From: Bradyrhizobium sp. SZCCT0148
GTDB taxonomy: Bacteria > Pseudomonadota > Alphaproteobacteria > Rhizobiales > Xanthobacteraceae
Assembly (NCBI RefSeq): GCF_018129985.1
Contig: NZ_JAFCKT010000001.1
Coordinates: 186,001 to 250,000 of the forward strand
Length of the DNA: 64,000 nucleotides
Direction: 5' to 3'
Shown here: piece by piece, positions 50,067-58,126 of the stretch
Layout of the letters: each line of letters opens with the position of its first letter
Position numbering within the stretch: the stretch's first letter is position 1
Made by a program: the position numbers and the translations under genes
Notes under the pieces: model-generated
Told to the model about the DNA's origin: nothing
Databases searched by the model: none
The model's input: the letters and a program-made list of their open reading frames with translations, nothing else

Positions 50067-51014
50067 ATGAAACGGACCATTTTCGGCGCGGCCGCGGCTC
50101 TTGCTCTGGCGGCGTCGGCACCTTGCGCGCAGGCGCAATCCTTCATCAACGTGCTGACCGGCGGTACCTCCGGCGTCTATTATCCGCTCGGGGTCGCGAT
50201 CGGAAAGATCTACGGCGACAAGATTCCGAACGTGAAGACGCAGGTGCAGGCCACCAAGGCGTCGGTCGAAAATCTGATCCTGCTGCAGCAGGGCCGTGGT
50301 GAGCTGGCCTTCACGCTGGGCGATTCGCTCAAGGCCGCCTGGGACGGCGACGAGGAGGCGGGTTTCAAGACCAAGCTCGACAAGCTCCGCACCATCGGCG
50401 CGATCTATCCGAACTACATCCAGATCGTCGCGACCGCTGAATCCGGCATCAAGACGCTGGCCGACCTCAAAGGCAAAAGCCTCTCCGTCGGTGCGCCGAA
50501 GTCCGGCACCGAGCTGAATTCGCGTGCGATCCTGGCCGCCGCCGGCATGAGCTACAAGGATCTCGGCAAGGTCGAATATCTGCCGTTCGCCGAATCGGTC
50601 GATCTCATGAAGAACCGCCAGCTCGCAGCGACGCTGCAATCGGCCGGTCTCGGCGTCGCCTCGCTGAAGGATCTGTCGACCTCGAGCCCGATCACGGTGG
50701 TGTCGGTGCCGAAGGAGACCGTCGACAAGATCGGCCCGCCCTTCGTTTCCGCGATCATTCCGGCCAACACCTATACCGGCCAGGACAAGGACGTGCCGAC
50801 CGCGGCCGTGATCAACTACCTCGTCACGAATTCGACCGTGTCGGACGATCTGGCCTATCAGATGACCAAGCTGATCTACGAATCGCTGCCGGAATTGCAG
50901 AACGCGCACGCGGCCGGCAAGGAGATCAAGCTCGAGACCGCCGCGACCGGCAGCCCGGTTCCGCTGCACCCCGGCGCGATCCGCTATTACAAGGAAAAAG
51001 GGCTGATCAAGTAG
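50067..51014 (+). CDS. TRAP transporter substrate-binding protein, TAXI family
   Basis: 315 residues from the ATG at 50067 with GGGGAG 11 bases upstream. Signal peptide ends at AQA-QS (about 23). The TAXI start FINVLTGGTSGVYYPLGVAIGKIY is diagnostic. It delivers an unknown substrate, usually a carboxylate such as glutamate or 2-oxoglutarate, to the fused TRAP permease encoded next. The permease gene follows after 159 bp containing a family A element. Confidence 0.93.
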   Translation: MKRTIFGAAAALALAASAPCAQAQSFINVLTGGTSGVYYPLGVAIGKIYGDKIPNVKTQVQATKASVENLILLQQGRGELAFTLGDSLKAAWDGDEEAGFKTKLDKLRTIGAIYPNYIQIVATAESGIKTLADLKGKSLSVGAPKSGTELNSRAILAAAGMSYKDLGKVEYLPFAESVDLMKNRQLAATLQSAGLGVASLKDLSTSSPITVVSVPKETVDKIGPPFVSAIIPANTYTGQDKDVPTAAVINYLVTNSTVSDDLAYQMTKLIYESLPELQNAHAAGKEIKLETAATGSPVPLHPGAIRYYKEKGLIK

Positions 51015-51034
51015 GGTCGGTTCTCATCATCGGA

Positions 51035-51121
51035 CGTCATGGCCGGGCTTGTCCCGGCCATCCACGTTCTAGGACTCGGTGAGAAAGCTCGTGGGTGCCC
51101 GGGACAAGCCCGGGCATCACG
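51035..51121. repeat. Palindromic intergenic element, family A
   Basis: Two inverted halves (GGCCGGGCTTGTCCCGGCC and GCCCGGGACAAGCCCGGGC) within a transporter operon, between the binding protein and the permease gene; it could lower expression of the permease relative to the binding protein. Confidence 0.75.
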
Positions 51122-51173
51122 GGCTGCAGACGCCAAGCGAACGCTATAAGCGCTGGACGGTGGGGACATATCA

Positions 51174-53291
51174 ATGTTGCAGGCAGAGGGCCCGGCGCCG
51201 GCGCCGGAAAAGATCAAGGTTGAGTTCGACAATTTCGAGCACGGTTTCCCGGAAGGCTTCGGCCCGCGCGGGTGGGGGGCGCTTGCCTATTGGATCGGCA
51301 TCGCCTTTGCGACCTTCCAGCTCTATGTCGCTGCCTTCAACTATCTGCCGAGCCAGGTGGTGCGCGGCGTCCATGTCGGCTTCCTCGTCCTGCTCACCTT
51401 CGGCCTGATCGCCAACTTCACCGCGAAGAGCACCGCCGGCCGCGCGCTCGGCTGGGCGGTCGGCGGCGCCGGCTTTCTCTGCGGGCTCTACCAGTGGATC
51501 TTCTACGCGGATTTGATCGCGCGCGACGGGGATCCGACGCGGCTCGATCTCGTGGTCGGGACGGTGCTGGCCGTACTGATCTTCGAGGGCACGCGGCGCC
51601 TGATGGGCGCGGCGCTGCCGCTGATGTGCGGCGCGTGCCTGGTCTACTGGTTCTTCGGCCAATATCTGCCGTCGCCGCTCAACCATCGCGGCTACGATTT
51701 CGACCAGATCATCACGCATCTGTCGTTCGGCACCGAGGGCTTCTACGGCGTGCCGATCTACGTGTCGGCGACCTACATCTTCCTGTTCATATTGTTCGGC
51801 TCGTTTCTGGAGCGCGCCGGCATGATCCAGCTGTTCACCGACGTTTCGCTCGGCCTGTTCGGCCGCACCCGCGGCGGACCCGCGAAAGTCGCGGTGTTCG
51901 CCTCTGGCATGATGGGCACGATCTCCGGCTCCGGTGTCGCCAATGTCGTCACCGTCGGCCAGTTCACGATTCCCTTGATGATCCGGTTCGGCTATCGCCG
52001 CGCGTTCGCCGCCGGCGTCGAAGCCACGGCCTCGATGGGCGGCCAGATCATGCCGCCGGTGATGGGCGCGGTCGCCTTCATCATGGCCGAGACGCTCGGC
52101 GTGCAATATTCCGAGATCGTCAAGGCGGCGGCGATACCCGCCATTCTCTATTTCGCGTCCGCGTTCTGGATGGTGCATCTGGAAGCCGGCAAGCACGGCC
52201 TCGTCGGCATGAAGCGCTCGGAAATCCCGAGCGCCTGGAAGGCGCTGGTGACGCGCTGGTACCTCGTACTGCCGCTTGCCGCGCTCGTCTACATGCTGTT
52301 CGAGGGTTTTACGCCGCTCTATGCCGGAAGCATGGGCCTTGCGCTGACGGTGGCGCTGATCCTCGGCACCGCCATTACCACCGGCGCCTCCTCGAATGTG
52401 ATCCGCATCATCTTCTGGGTCGGACTTGCGCTCATCGTCGCCGCGCTGTCGCGTGACGGTCTCAAGATCGTGCCGGTCGCGAGCGTCGTGGTCGGGCTGA
52501 TCGTGATTGCCGCTTTCGTGCGTGGCGGGTTCAAGGCCTTGCGCGAGTGCCGCGATGCGCTGGCCGAAAGCGCCAAATCCGCCATCACCGTCGGCATGGC
52601 CTGCGCCATCGTCGGCGTCATCATCGGCATGATGTCGCAGACCGGCGTCGGCACCATCTTCGGCGGCTGGGTGATCGGGCTGGGCGAGAAGAGCCTGTTC
52701 CTGGCGCTGATCATGACGATGCTGCTGTCGATCCTGCTCGGCACCGGCATCCCGACCATCCCGACCTACATCATCACCGCGGCGCTCGCCGCGCCCGCGC
52801 TGGCAAAGCTCGGTGTGCCGCTGATCGCGAGCCACATGTTCGCGTTCTACTACGGCATCATGGCCGACCTCTCGCCCCCGGTGGCGCTGGCCGCGCTCGC
52901 GGCGGCGCCGATCGCCAAGGAGAATCCGGACAAGATCGGCTGGGAGGCGATGCGCATCGCGCTCGCCGGCTATGTCATTCCGTTCATCTTCGTCTATTCG
53001 CCGGCCTTGATGCTGCAGGCCGGCGATCCAATGGCAGCCAAGCTCGGTTTCTATGGTGCGGTGGCATTGGCGAGCGTGAAAGCCCTGGTGGCGATCGCCC
53101 TGTTCGGCATGGTGGCGATCGGTTTCCTGTTCACGCGCCTGACGCTGATCGAACGCCTGGTCGCGCTCGGCGCCGCATTCTGCCTGCTCGGCGACTTCCA
53201 GCTCAGCGACACCGCGGGGTTCGCGCTCGCTGCGGCCATCGTGCTGTGGCAATGGCGGCAGCGCCCGCCTGCGCCTGTCGAGGCGGTGTGA
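51174..53291 (+). CDS. TRAP transporter fused permease (4TM/12TM)
   Basis: 705 residues. A fusion of the small (DctQ-like) and large (DctM-like) TRAP membrane subunits, as usual for TAXI systems. Around 17 hydrophobic segments; typical DctM motifs are SGSGVANVVTVGQFTIPLM, GYRRAFAAGVEATASMGGQIMPPVMGA and GTGIPTIPTYIITAALAAPAL. Secondary active uptake, probably Na+ or H+ driven. Its stop overlaps the GTG of the DUF1850 gene (GTGA), coupling the two. Confidence 0.94.
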   Translation: MLQAEGPAPAPEKIKVEFDNFEHGFPEGFGPRGWGALAYWIGIAFATFQLYVAAFNYLPSQVVRGVHVGFLVLLTFGLIANFTAKSTAGRALGWAVGGAGFLCGLYQWIFYADLIARDGDPTRLDLVVGTVLAVLIFEGTRRLMGAALPLMCGACLVYWFFGQYLPSPLNHRGYDFDQIITHLSFGTEGFYGVPIYVSATYIFLFILFGSFLERAGMIQLFTDVSLGLFGRTRGGPAKVAVFASGMMGTISGSGVANVVTVGQFTIPLMIRFGYRRAFAAGVEATASMGGQIMPPVMGAVAFIMAETLGVQYSEIVKAAAIPAILYFASAFWMVHLEAGKHGLVGMKRSEIPSAWKALVTRWYLVLPLAALVYMLFEGFTPLYAGSMGLALTVALILGTAITTGASSNVIRIIFWVGLALIVAALSRDGLKIVPVASVVVGLIVIAAFVRGGFKALRECRDALAESAKSAITVGMACAIVGVIIGMMSQTGVGTIFGGWVIGLGEKSLFLALIMTMLLSILLGTGIPTIPTYIITAALAAPALAKLGVPLIASHMFAFYYGIMADLSPPVALAALAAAPIAKENPDKIGWEAMRIALAGYVIPFIFVYSPALMLQAGDPMAAKLGFYGAVALASVKALVAIALFGMVAIGFLFTRLTLIERLVALGAAFCLLGDFQLSDTAGFALAAAIVLWQWRQRPPAPVEAV

Positions 53292-53665
53292 GCCTCTGCT
53301 TCGCCACCGCCGGCGGCGTGAAGGCGCTGGCGCTGTCCGCGTTCACGCTCGTCTGGACGCATTCGATCGCGAAAGTGGACTGGCAGGAGGACTGGCGCGT
53401 CACTCCCGCCGGCCTCGAACTGGTGCAGGCCCGCGTCAAGGGCACCGGCCCCGGCATGGAGCCGCCGCCCGAGGCGCAGTTGGTCGACGGCTGGTTTCAG
53501 TGGCAGCCCGCGCGTGCGCCGATGCTGGAGGTCGTGCTCGGTAATTCGGGCGCCGCCGGGGAGTGGCGGCTTTGCCATGATGGACAATGCCGGACGCTGT
53601 CGGAGATTGTCGGGCATCCCATAGGTGCTAACGTCACCACGATGAAAGTCTGCAAGGATCCGTAG
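53288..53665 (+). CDS. DUF1850 protein, TAXI-TRAP accessory
   Basis: 125 residues from a GTG overlapping the permease stop. An N-terminal hydrophobic stretch (LALSAFTLVW) may anchor or export it; then SIAKVDWQEDWRVTPAGLELVQARVKGTGPGMEPPPEAQL, the DUF1850 signature. The family is found almost only with TAXI-type TRAP operons, function unknown. Two cysteines near the C-terminus (LCHDGQCRTL) may form a disulfide outside the cytoplasm. Confidence 0.87.
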   Translation: MSLCFATAGGVKALALSAFTLVWTHSIAKVDWQEDWRVTPAGLELVQARVKGTGPGMEPPPEAQLVDGWFQWQPARAPMLEVVLGNSGAAGEWRLCHDGQCRTLSEIVGHPIGANVTTMKVCKDP

Positions 53666-53730
53666 CCCGCATGAGCGGAGCGATGTGCGGGAACGGCTGC
53701 TCCCGATATCGCTGCGCTTATCCGGGCTAC
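53662..53730. repeat. Palindromic intergenic element (gtagcccgcatgagcg type)
   Basis: gtagcccgcatgagcggagcgat and its inverse atcgctgcgcttatccgggctac make a 69 bp paired inverted repeat that includes the stop codon of the DUF1850 gene and ends 22 bp before the next start. Confidence 0.65.
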
Positions 53731-53752
53731 AAGAACAACAAGGATACACAGG

Positions 53753-54559
53753 ATGGATCGGCTCAAGGGCAAGGTTGCGATGGTGGTGGGGGCCGGTTCG
53801 ATCGGACCGGGCTGGGGCAATGGCAAGGCCACCGCGGTGACCTTTGCGCGCGAGGGCGCGCAGGTGTTTTGCGTCGACCGCAACGGCGCCGCGGCCGAGG
53901 AGACTGCAGAGATCATCACCGGCGAAGGCGGCAAGGCGATCGCCTTCACGGCCGACGTGTCTCGCGCGAACGAGATCGAGGCGATGGTGGCGGCGTGTCT
54001 GAAGGCCTATGGCCGCATCGACGTGCTCGACAACAATGTCGGCATCGCCGAGATGGGCAGCGTGGTCGAGGTCACCGAGGAGAGCTGGGACCGCGTCTTC
54101 AGCGTCAACCTCAAGAGCGCCTATCTCGCCATGAAGCATGTCATTCCCGTGATGGTGAAGCAGGGCGGCGGCTCGATCATCAACATCTCTTCGATCGCCT
54201 CGATACGCCATGTCGGGATTTCCTATGTCAGCTACAACGCCAGCAAAGCGGCGATGAACCAGCTCACGCGCTCCACCGCGGTCGAGTTCGCGAAGAGCCA
54301 TGTGCGGGTGAATGCAATCCTGCCCGGCCTGATGAAGACGCCGATGGTGGAGCACTCGGCGGGTCTCGCCAACAGCTATGCCAAGGGCGACGTCGAAGCG
54401 ATGTGGCGCGCCCGCGATGCGCAGGTGCCGATGGGCCACATGGGCGAGGCTTGGGACGTGGCCAATGCGGCGCTGTTCCTGGCGTCAGACGAGTCGAAAT
54501 ATGTGACGGGGATCGAGCTGGTGGTGGACGGCGGGATCACGTGCAAGGCGGGGTCGTAA
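53753..54559 (+). CDS. SDR family oxidoreductase
   Basis: 268 residues. Short-chain dehydrogenase with an unusual cofactor loop GAGSIGPGWGNGKA in place of TGxxxGIG, Asp/Arg of CVDRN favouring NAD, NNVG instead of NNAG, Ser in NISSIAS and YNASKAA for the catalytic Tyr/Lys. C-terminus VTGIELVVDGGITCKAG is standard. The GSIGPGWGNG variant marks a recognisable SDR subgroup whose substrates are unknown. Followed by a long hairpin. Confidence 0.88.
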   Translation: MDRLKGKVAMVVGAGSIGPGWGNGKATAVTFAREGAQVFCVDRNGAAAEETAEIITGEGGKAIAFTADVSRANEIEAMVAACLKAYGRIDVLDNNVGIAEMGSVVEVTEESWDRVFSVNLKSAYLAMKHVIPVMVKQGGGSIINISSIASIRHVGISYVSYNASKAAMNQLTRSTAVEFAKSHVRVNAILPGLMKTPMVEHSAGLANSYAKGDVEAMWRARDAQVPMGHMGEAWDVANAALFLASDESKYVTGIELVVDGGITCKAGS

Positions 54560-54566
54560 TTTCAAT

Positions 54567-54602
54567 CTCCGCTGTCGTCCCGGGGCCGGGACGACAGCGG
54601 AG
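54567..54602. terminator. Long perfect hairpin between convergent genes
   Basis: CTCCGCTGTCGTCCCGG and its exact reverse complement, 17 bases each, are separated by only two bases. It lies between the SDR stop (54559) and the stop of the minus-strand membrane gene (54614), so it can serve both as terminator. No T-run. Confidence 0.7.
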
Positions 54603-54613
54603 TGTTTGGCGAC

Positions 54614-55384
54614 CTACTGCGCCAGCGCCAAAATCCCGCCGGCGAATGAGTGCCACGCGGCCGTTTCGCTGATCGGCCAGTTCAGTACCTTCACCGCCAG
54701 CAGCGCCAGCGTGCCATAGATGTAGACCGGATGCACACGGCCCTCGCTGCGCCAGTCGCGCACCATCGCGACCACGAGCAGCAGCGAGGCGACGACCGCT
54801 GGTGCGATCGTCACCGGTACCGGCGGCGGGCCGGGCGGTCCAGGAGGCGCGAGGAAGGTCAGGAACCAGCGGGCGATCGCGGCATCGAGGATCGAGACTG
54901 CGGCCAGGAGCATCAGGCGCTTGTGAATTTCGGGCTTGCGCATGTTCGTGATCGCCAGCACGAAGACGATTGCGAAGAACGCGATCCCGCTCATCGGCAC
55001 GATCGAGAATCCGATGCCGGCCTCGCGCTGGCCGAGGGCCGCGGAATGCTGCATCACGTGCACGGAGGCGAGGAAGCCGAAGATCGTCATCGCGGTGGCG
55101 AGTGACACGCCGGCGATGCCCAGCGAGCGGTGATTGACCACGCGGCCCGAGGCCGCGAGCCAGGTTTGAAGCACGAAATAGAGGGACCAGGTAAAGAACA
55201 AGAGCCCGTGAAAGTGAATCACGGGGCTTGCGGAGAGCGTCCGGTTGGCGAGCGGGACCCAATAGGTCGGTGCGAAGCCGAGAAACGCGGTGGCCGCGCA
55301 GGCCAGGGACATGTGCAGGTAAAAATATCGTGCAGGCGCCGCATCTCGCGCGCGTACACGACGGTCGTCGGTCAGGGTCGTCAT
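54614..55384 (-). CDS. Seven-helix membrane protein, unknown function
   Basis: 256 residues with about seven membrane segments (roughly 23-43, 57-77, 92-112, 128-150, 162-178, 190-210, 225-245). Histidines lie in or near helices: HFHG at 57-60, HVMQHS and HKRLM. That pattern is reminiscent of heme-b or quinol-binding membrane proteins, but no family is recognised. A Pro/Gly-rich loop (LAPPGPPGPPPVPV) separates helices five and six. Divergent DNA before it holds no gene. Confidence 0.77.
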   Translation of the reverse strand: MTTLTDDRRVRARDAAPARYFYLHMSLACAATAFLGFAPTYWVPLANRTLSASPVIHFHGLLFFTWSLYFVLQTWLAASGRVVNHRSLGIAGVSLATAMTIFGFLASVHVMQHSAALGQREAGIGFSIVPMSGIAFFAIVFVLAITNMRKPEIHKRLMLLAAVSILDAAIARWFLTFLAPPGPPGPPPVPVTIAPAVVASLLLVVAMVRDWRSEGRVHPVYIYGTLALLAVKVLNWPISETAAWHSFAGGILALAQ

Positions 55385-55485
55385 GAGGAGTGTGTCTGGG
55401 AAAGCGGAATTTGGTTCAAACCGCTCTCGTCAGAAATCGGCGCTTCGTTTGTCCGGGACGACTGCGTAGTTTTTGGTGCTGTGCG

Positions 55486-57030
55486 CTATCCCCCCGCGCT
55501 CAATTCTGCGCGATCGAGCTCCTCTTCAAGTCGGTGGAACGCGTCGTCGCCGATCACTTCGGTGGCGCGGAGCTCAACGATCGATTTGCGTGCGGCCGCG
55601 ATGGCGCGGCGGCGCAGGGGGTCGGCGGGCAGTTCGCCATTGGCGATGCCGCCGTTGGGATCGCCCTCGGCTTGCATCAGGATGGCGCGATATTCGAGCC
55701 GCAGGATCTCCGCCTCCTCGGACGGATCGCTCTCGATCGCATCGAGCGCGGCACGATAGCCGACGGCACGCGCGCGCGCGACCTCGGTGCCGACGGGATC
55801 ATCGTCTTTGAGGCCGAACGCCAGGATCAGTGGCCGCAGCGTCAGGCCCTGGATCACCAGCGACCCCAGCACCACCGCAAAGGCGATGAAGACGATGAAG
55901 TCGCGATAGGGAAAATTCTCCGGCAGGGCGAAGGCGGTTGCGAGCGTGACGAGGCCGCGCATGCCGCACCAGGAGATGATGAGACCGCCCTTCGGCGAGG
56001 CCACGGCCTTGGGGTCCTTGGGATGAAAGAATCCCCGCGCCACGAACACGCGCAGGATCGTGCGATAGAACGTTACCCAGAGCAGTCGGACCAGCACCAC
56101 GGTGAGCAGGATCCACGCGGCGGCCACACAATATTCCCAGCGCACGTCCGCATCCAATCGTGTCCAGATCGGCCGCATCTGCATGCCGATCAGCATGAAG
56201 GCCAGTACGTTGAGCACGAACACGGTCGTCTCCCAGACCGCATAGGACGGCACCCGCAGCCGCGCCGGCATGCGCTGCCCCGCCGAGCGCGCCATCGTCA
56301 TGGCATAGACGACGATGGTGAGAATGCCGGAGAGGCCGAGATGCTCCGCGGCGATCCACACCATGAAAGTGGTGGCGAACTGCACGATGATCGCGCTCGG
56401 CGCTTCCTTGACGCGCTCCAGGAGCAGCGGAACGATGTAGCCCGCGAGCAGGCCGGCGACGACGCTGCCGACCAGCGCCAGCGCCATGGTCGGCGCGACC
56501 TGACTCCAGGTCAGATGCTCTGTGGCGACCGCACCAACCGCGATGCGATAGATCAGGAGCGCGCTCGCGTCGTTCAGCAGGCTTTCGCCCTCCAAAACCT
56601 TCACCATGCGATGGGGCAGCTTGACCTGGCTCAGGATCGCGACCGCGGCGGCCGCATCGGGCGGCGCCACGATGGCACCGAGCGCGACCGCGGCGCCCCA
56701 TGGCATCCCGGGCATCAGCCGGTGCGCGACGAAGGCGACGCCGGCCGTGGTCAGGCCGACCGCGGCGACGACCAAGGTCGACACCGGAACCCAATTGTTG
56801 CGCAAATCGCGGAGCGAGGTGTCGAAGGCCGCATCGAGCAACACCGGTGCGACAAAAAGCGCCAATGCGAGGTCCGGCTCCAGCGCCCAGGACGGGCTGT
56901 TCGGCACGAAAGCGATCAGCGCGCCGCCGATGGCGAGAAAGGTCGGGTAGGGGACCTTGATCCGCCGCGCCAGCGCCGATAAGGCAACGGCGCCGAGCAG
57001 AAGCGCGATGATCCATTCGAATGTCGACAC
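55486..57030 (-). CDS. Na+/H+ antiporter, CPA1 family
   Basis: 514 residues from the GTG at 57030 (VSTFEWIIALLLGAVAL); a GTG at 57063 is the alternative. About 12 membrane helices, with the CPA1 motifs GAIVAPPDAAAAVAIL and EGESLLNDASALLIYRIA (ion-binding Asp of the ND motif) and a cytosolic tail of about 110 residues after the last helix. It exchanges Na+ (or K+) for H+ and helps pH and salt homeostasis. Divergent from the TPR-LprI gene; the spacer contains a 12-bp tandem repeat. Confidence 0.91.
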   Translation of the reverse strand: MSTFEWIIALLLGAVALSALARRIKVPYPTFLAIGGALIAFVPNSPSWALEPDLALALFVAPVLLDAAFDTSLRDLRNNWVPVSTLVVAAVGLTTAGVAFVAHRLMPGMPWGAAVALGAIVAPPDAAAAVAILSQVKLPHRMVKVLEGESLLNDASALLIYRIAVGAVATEHLTWSQVAPTMALALVGSVVAGLLAGYIVPLLLERVKEAPSAIIVQFATTFMVWIAAEHLGLSGILTIVVYAMTMARSAGQRMPARLRVPSYAVWETTVFVLNVLAFMLIGMQMRPIWTRLDADVRWEYCVAAAWILLTVVLVRLLWVTFYRTILRVFVARGFFHPKDPKAVASPKGGLIISWCGMRGLVTLATAFALPENFPYRDFIVFIAFAVVLGSLVIQGLTLRPLILAFGLKDDDPVGTEVARARAVGYRAALDAIESDPSEEAEILRLEYRAILMQAEGDPNGGIANGELPADPLRRRAIAAARKSIVELRATEVIGDDAFHRLEEELDRAELSAGG

Positions 57031-57109
57031 GATGATTCCCGAAGCCGGTTTGAGCGGCGCCACAAGCTAGCACCAATTCGGCCGTATGATGGATAGTGCG
57101 TCCCCGAGG

Positions 57110-57157
57110 CAAGACTTAAGCCAAGGCTTAGGGCAAGGCTAAGGGCAAGACTCAAGC
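57110..57157. repeat. Four tandem 12-bp units
   Basis: CAAGACTTAAGC, CAAGGCTTAGGG, CAAGGCTAAGGG and CAAGACTCAAGC stand head to tail. The consensus is CAAGRCTYARGS. They lie in the divergent promoter region between the antiporter and the TPR-LprI gene, ending 21 bp before the latter's ATG. Confidence 0.85.
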
Positions 57158-57178
57158 GGACTTCCAACAGCAAGAAAC

Positions 57179-57943
57179 ATGCGTTTTCAAAACCTCATTC
57201 ACGCGTCAGCTGCCATATTGTTTTGCGCGATGTCGTTCCATGCCGCCCGGGCTGCGACCGGCGGCGAGCCGGCTGCGGTGATACAGGTCGATGTCGCCTC
57301 ATGCCTCGCGGCGGCCGCAGCCGATGACATGGACAAGGCCGCGACGTCCTGCGCGGCCGTGATCGACAATGAGAAGACGGCGAAGGCGGATCTGATCAAG
57401 GCTCTGGTCGCGCGCGCCGCGCTCCATGCGCGGCATGACCAGGTCGACCGCGCCATCGCCGACGACAGCCGCGTTCTTTCGCTCGACCCTGCGCTCGCCG
57501 ACATCTGGAATGCGCGCGGCGAGCTCTGGCTGAGGAAGGGCGACAAGCCCAAGGCGGTGCAGGATTTCGGCGCGGCACTGAAGATCGATCCGAACCACGA
57601 GAAAGCCAAGGCCAATCATAAGGCCATGGCGCGCGAGATCGAGCGGATCGGCGCGCAGATGGCGGTCGCCGGCAAGCCGAGCTTCAATTGCAGGAGAGCG
57701 GCGCGTGCCGTGGAAAAGGCGATCTGCGGCAACCGCGAGCTCGCCGATCTCGATCGGGAGATCTATGGATCAAACGCGCGAACAATCCGGGAGGCGCGCA
57801 ATCCGACGGAAGCGAAGAGTCTCCAGCGCGAACAGGATGAGTTCATCGCCCGCCGCAATGCGGCGTACGGCCGGCCGGGATATGATTTGAAGAAGGCGAT
57901 GCAGGAGCGGCTGCGGCGGATCAACGGCGTGGACGGGTATTAG
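57179..57943 (+). CDS. Exported TPR protein with LprI-like C-terminal domain (paralogue 1)
   Basis: 254 residues: signal peptide about 1-25 (FCAMSFHAARA), about two TPR units (RAIADDSRVLSLDPALADIWNARGELWLRKGDKPKAVQDFGAALKIDP) and a C-terminal lysozyme-inhibitor-LprI-like domain (FNCRRAARAVEKAICGNRELADLDREIYGS ... YGRPGYDLKKAMQERLRRING) with the Cys pair. LprI-like domains inhibit lysozyme in some bacteria; here inhibition is inferred. A longer paralogue follows at 58127. Confidence 0.83.
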   Translation: MRFQNLIHASAAILFCAMSFHAARAATGGEPAAVIQVDVASCLAAAAADDMDKAATSCAAVIDNEKTAKADLIKALVARAALHARHDQVDRAIADDSRVLSLDPALADIWNARGELWLRKGDKPKAVQDFGAALKIDPNHEKAKANHKAMAREIERIGAQMAVAGKPSFNCRRAARAVEKAICGNRELADLDREIYGSNARTIREARNPTEAKSLQREQDEFIARRNAAYGRPGYDLKKAMQERLRRINGVDGY

Positions 57944-57963
57944 GCCCTTGCTTCACGAGAGAC

Positions 57964-58046
57964 CGTCATGCCCGGGCTCGTCCGGGCAGCCGCCTTCTTT
58001 GTGCCGCGCGCAAGACGCGGATGACCGGACAAACCCGACCATGACG
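57964..58046. repeat. Palindromic intergenic element, family A
   Basis: cgtcatgcccgggctcgtccgggc and its inverse gaccggacaaacccgaccatgacg bracket about 35 bp, between the two TPR-LprI paralogues. Confidence 0.7.
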
Positions 58047-58126
58047 GCGCGGACACAGGCGATTTTGAACCCATCCTCTTCCTGCCGCGACAATGGTGAG
58101 AACCCGACGCCACGGAGCCCTATGTC

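Noticed and set aside
51171..53252. 693-residue open frame antisense to the TRAP permease
   Set aside because: Typical antisense of a membrane protein gene at high GC; no domain, no ribosome site.
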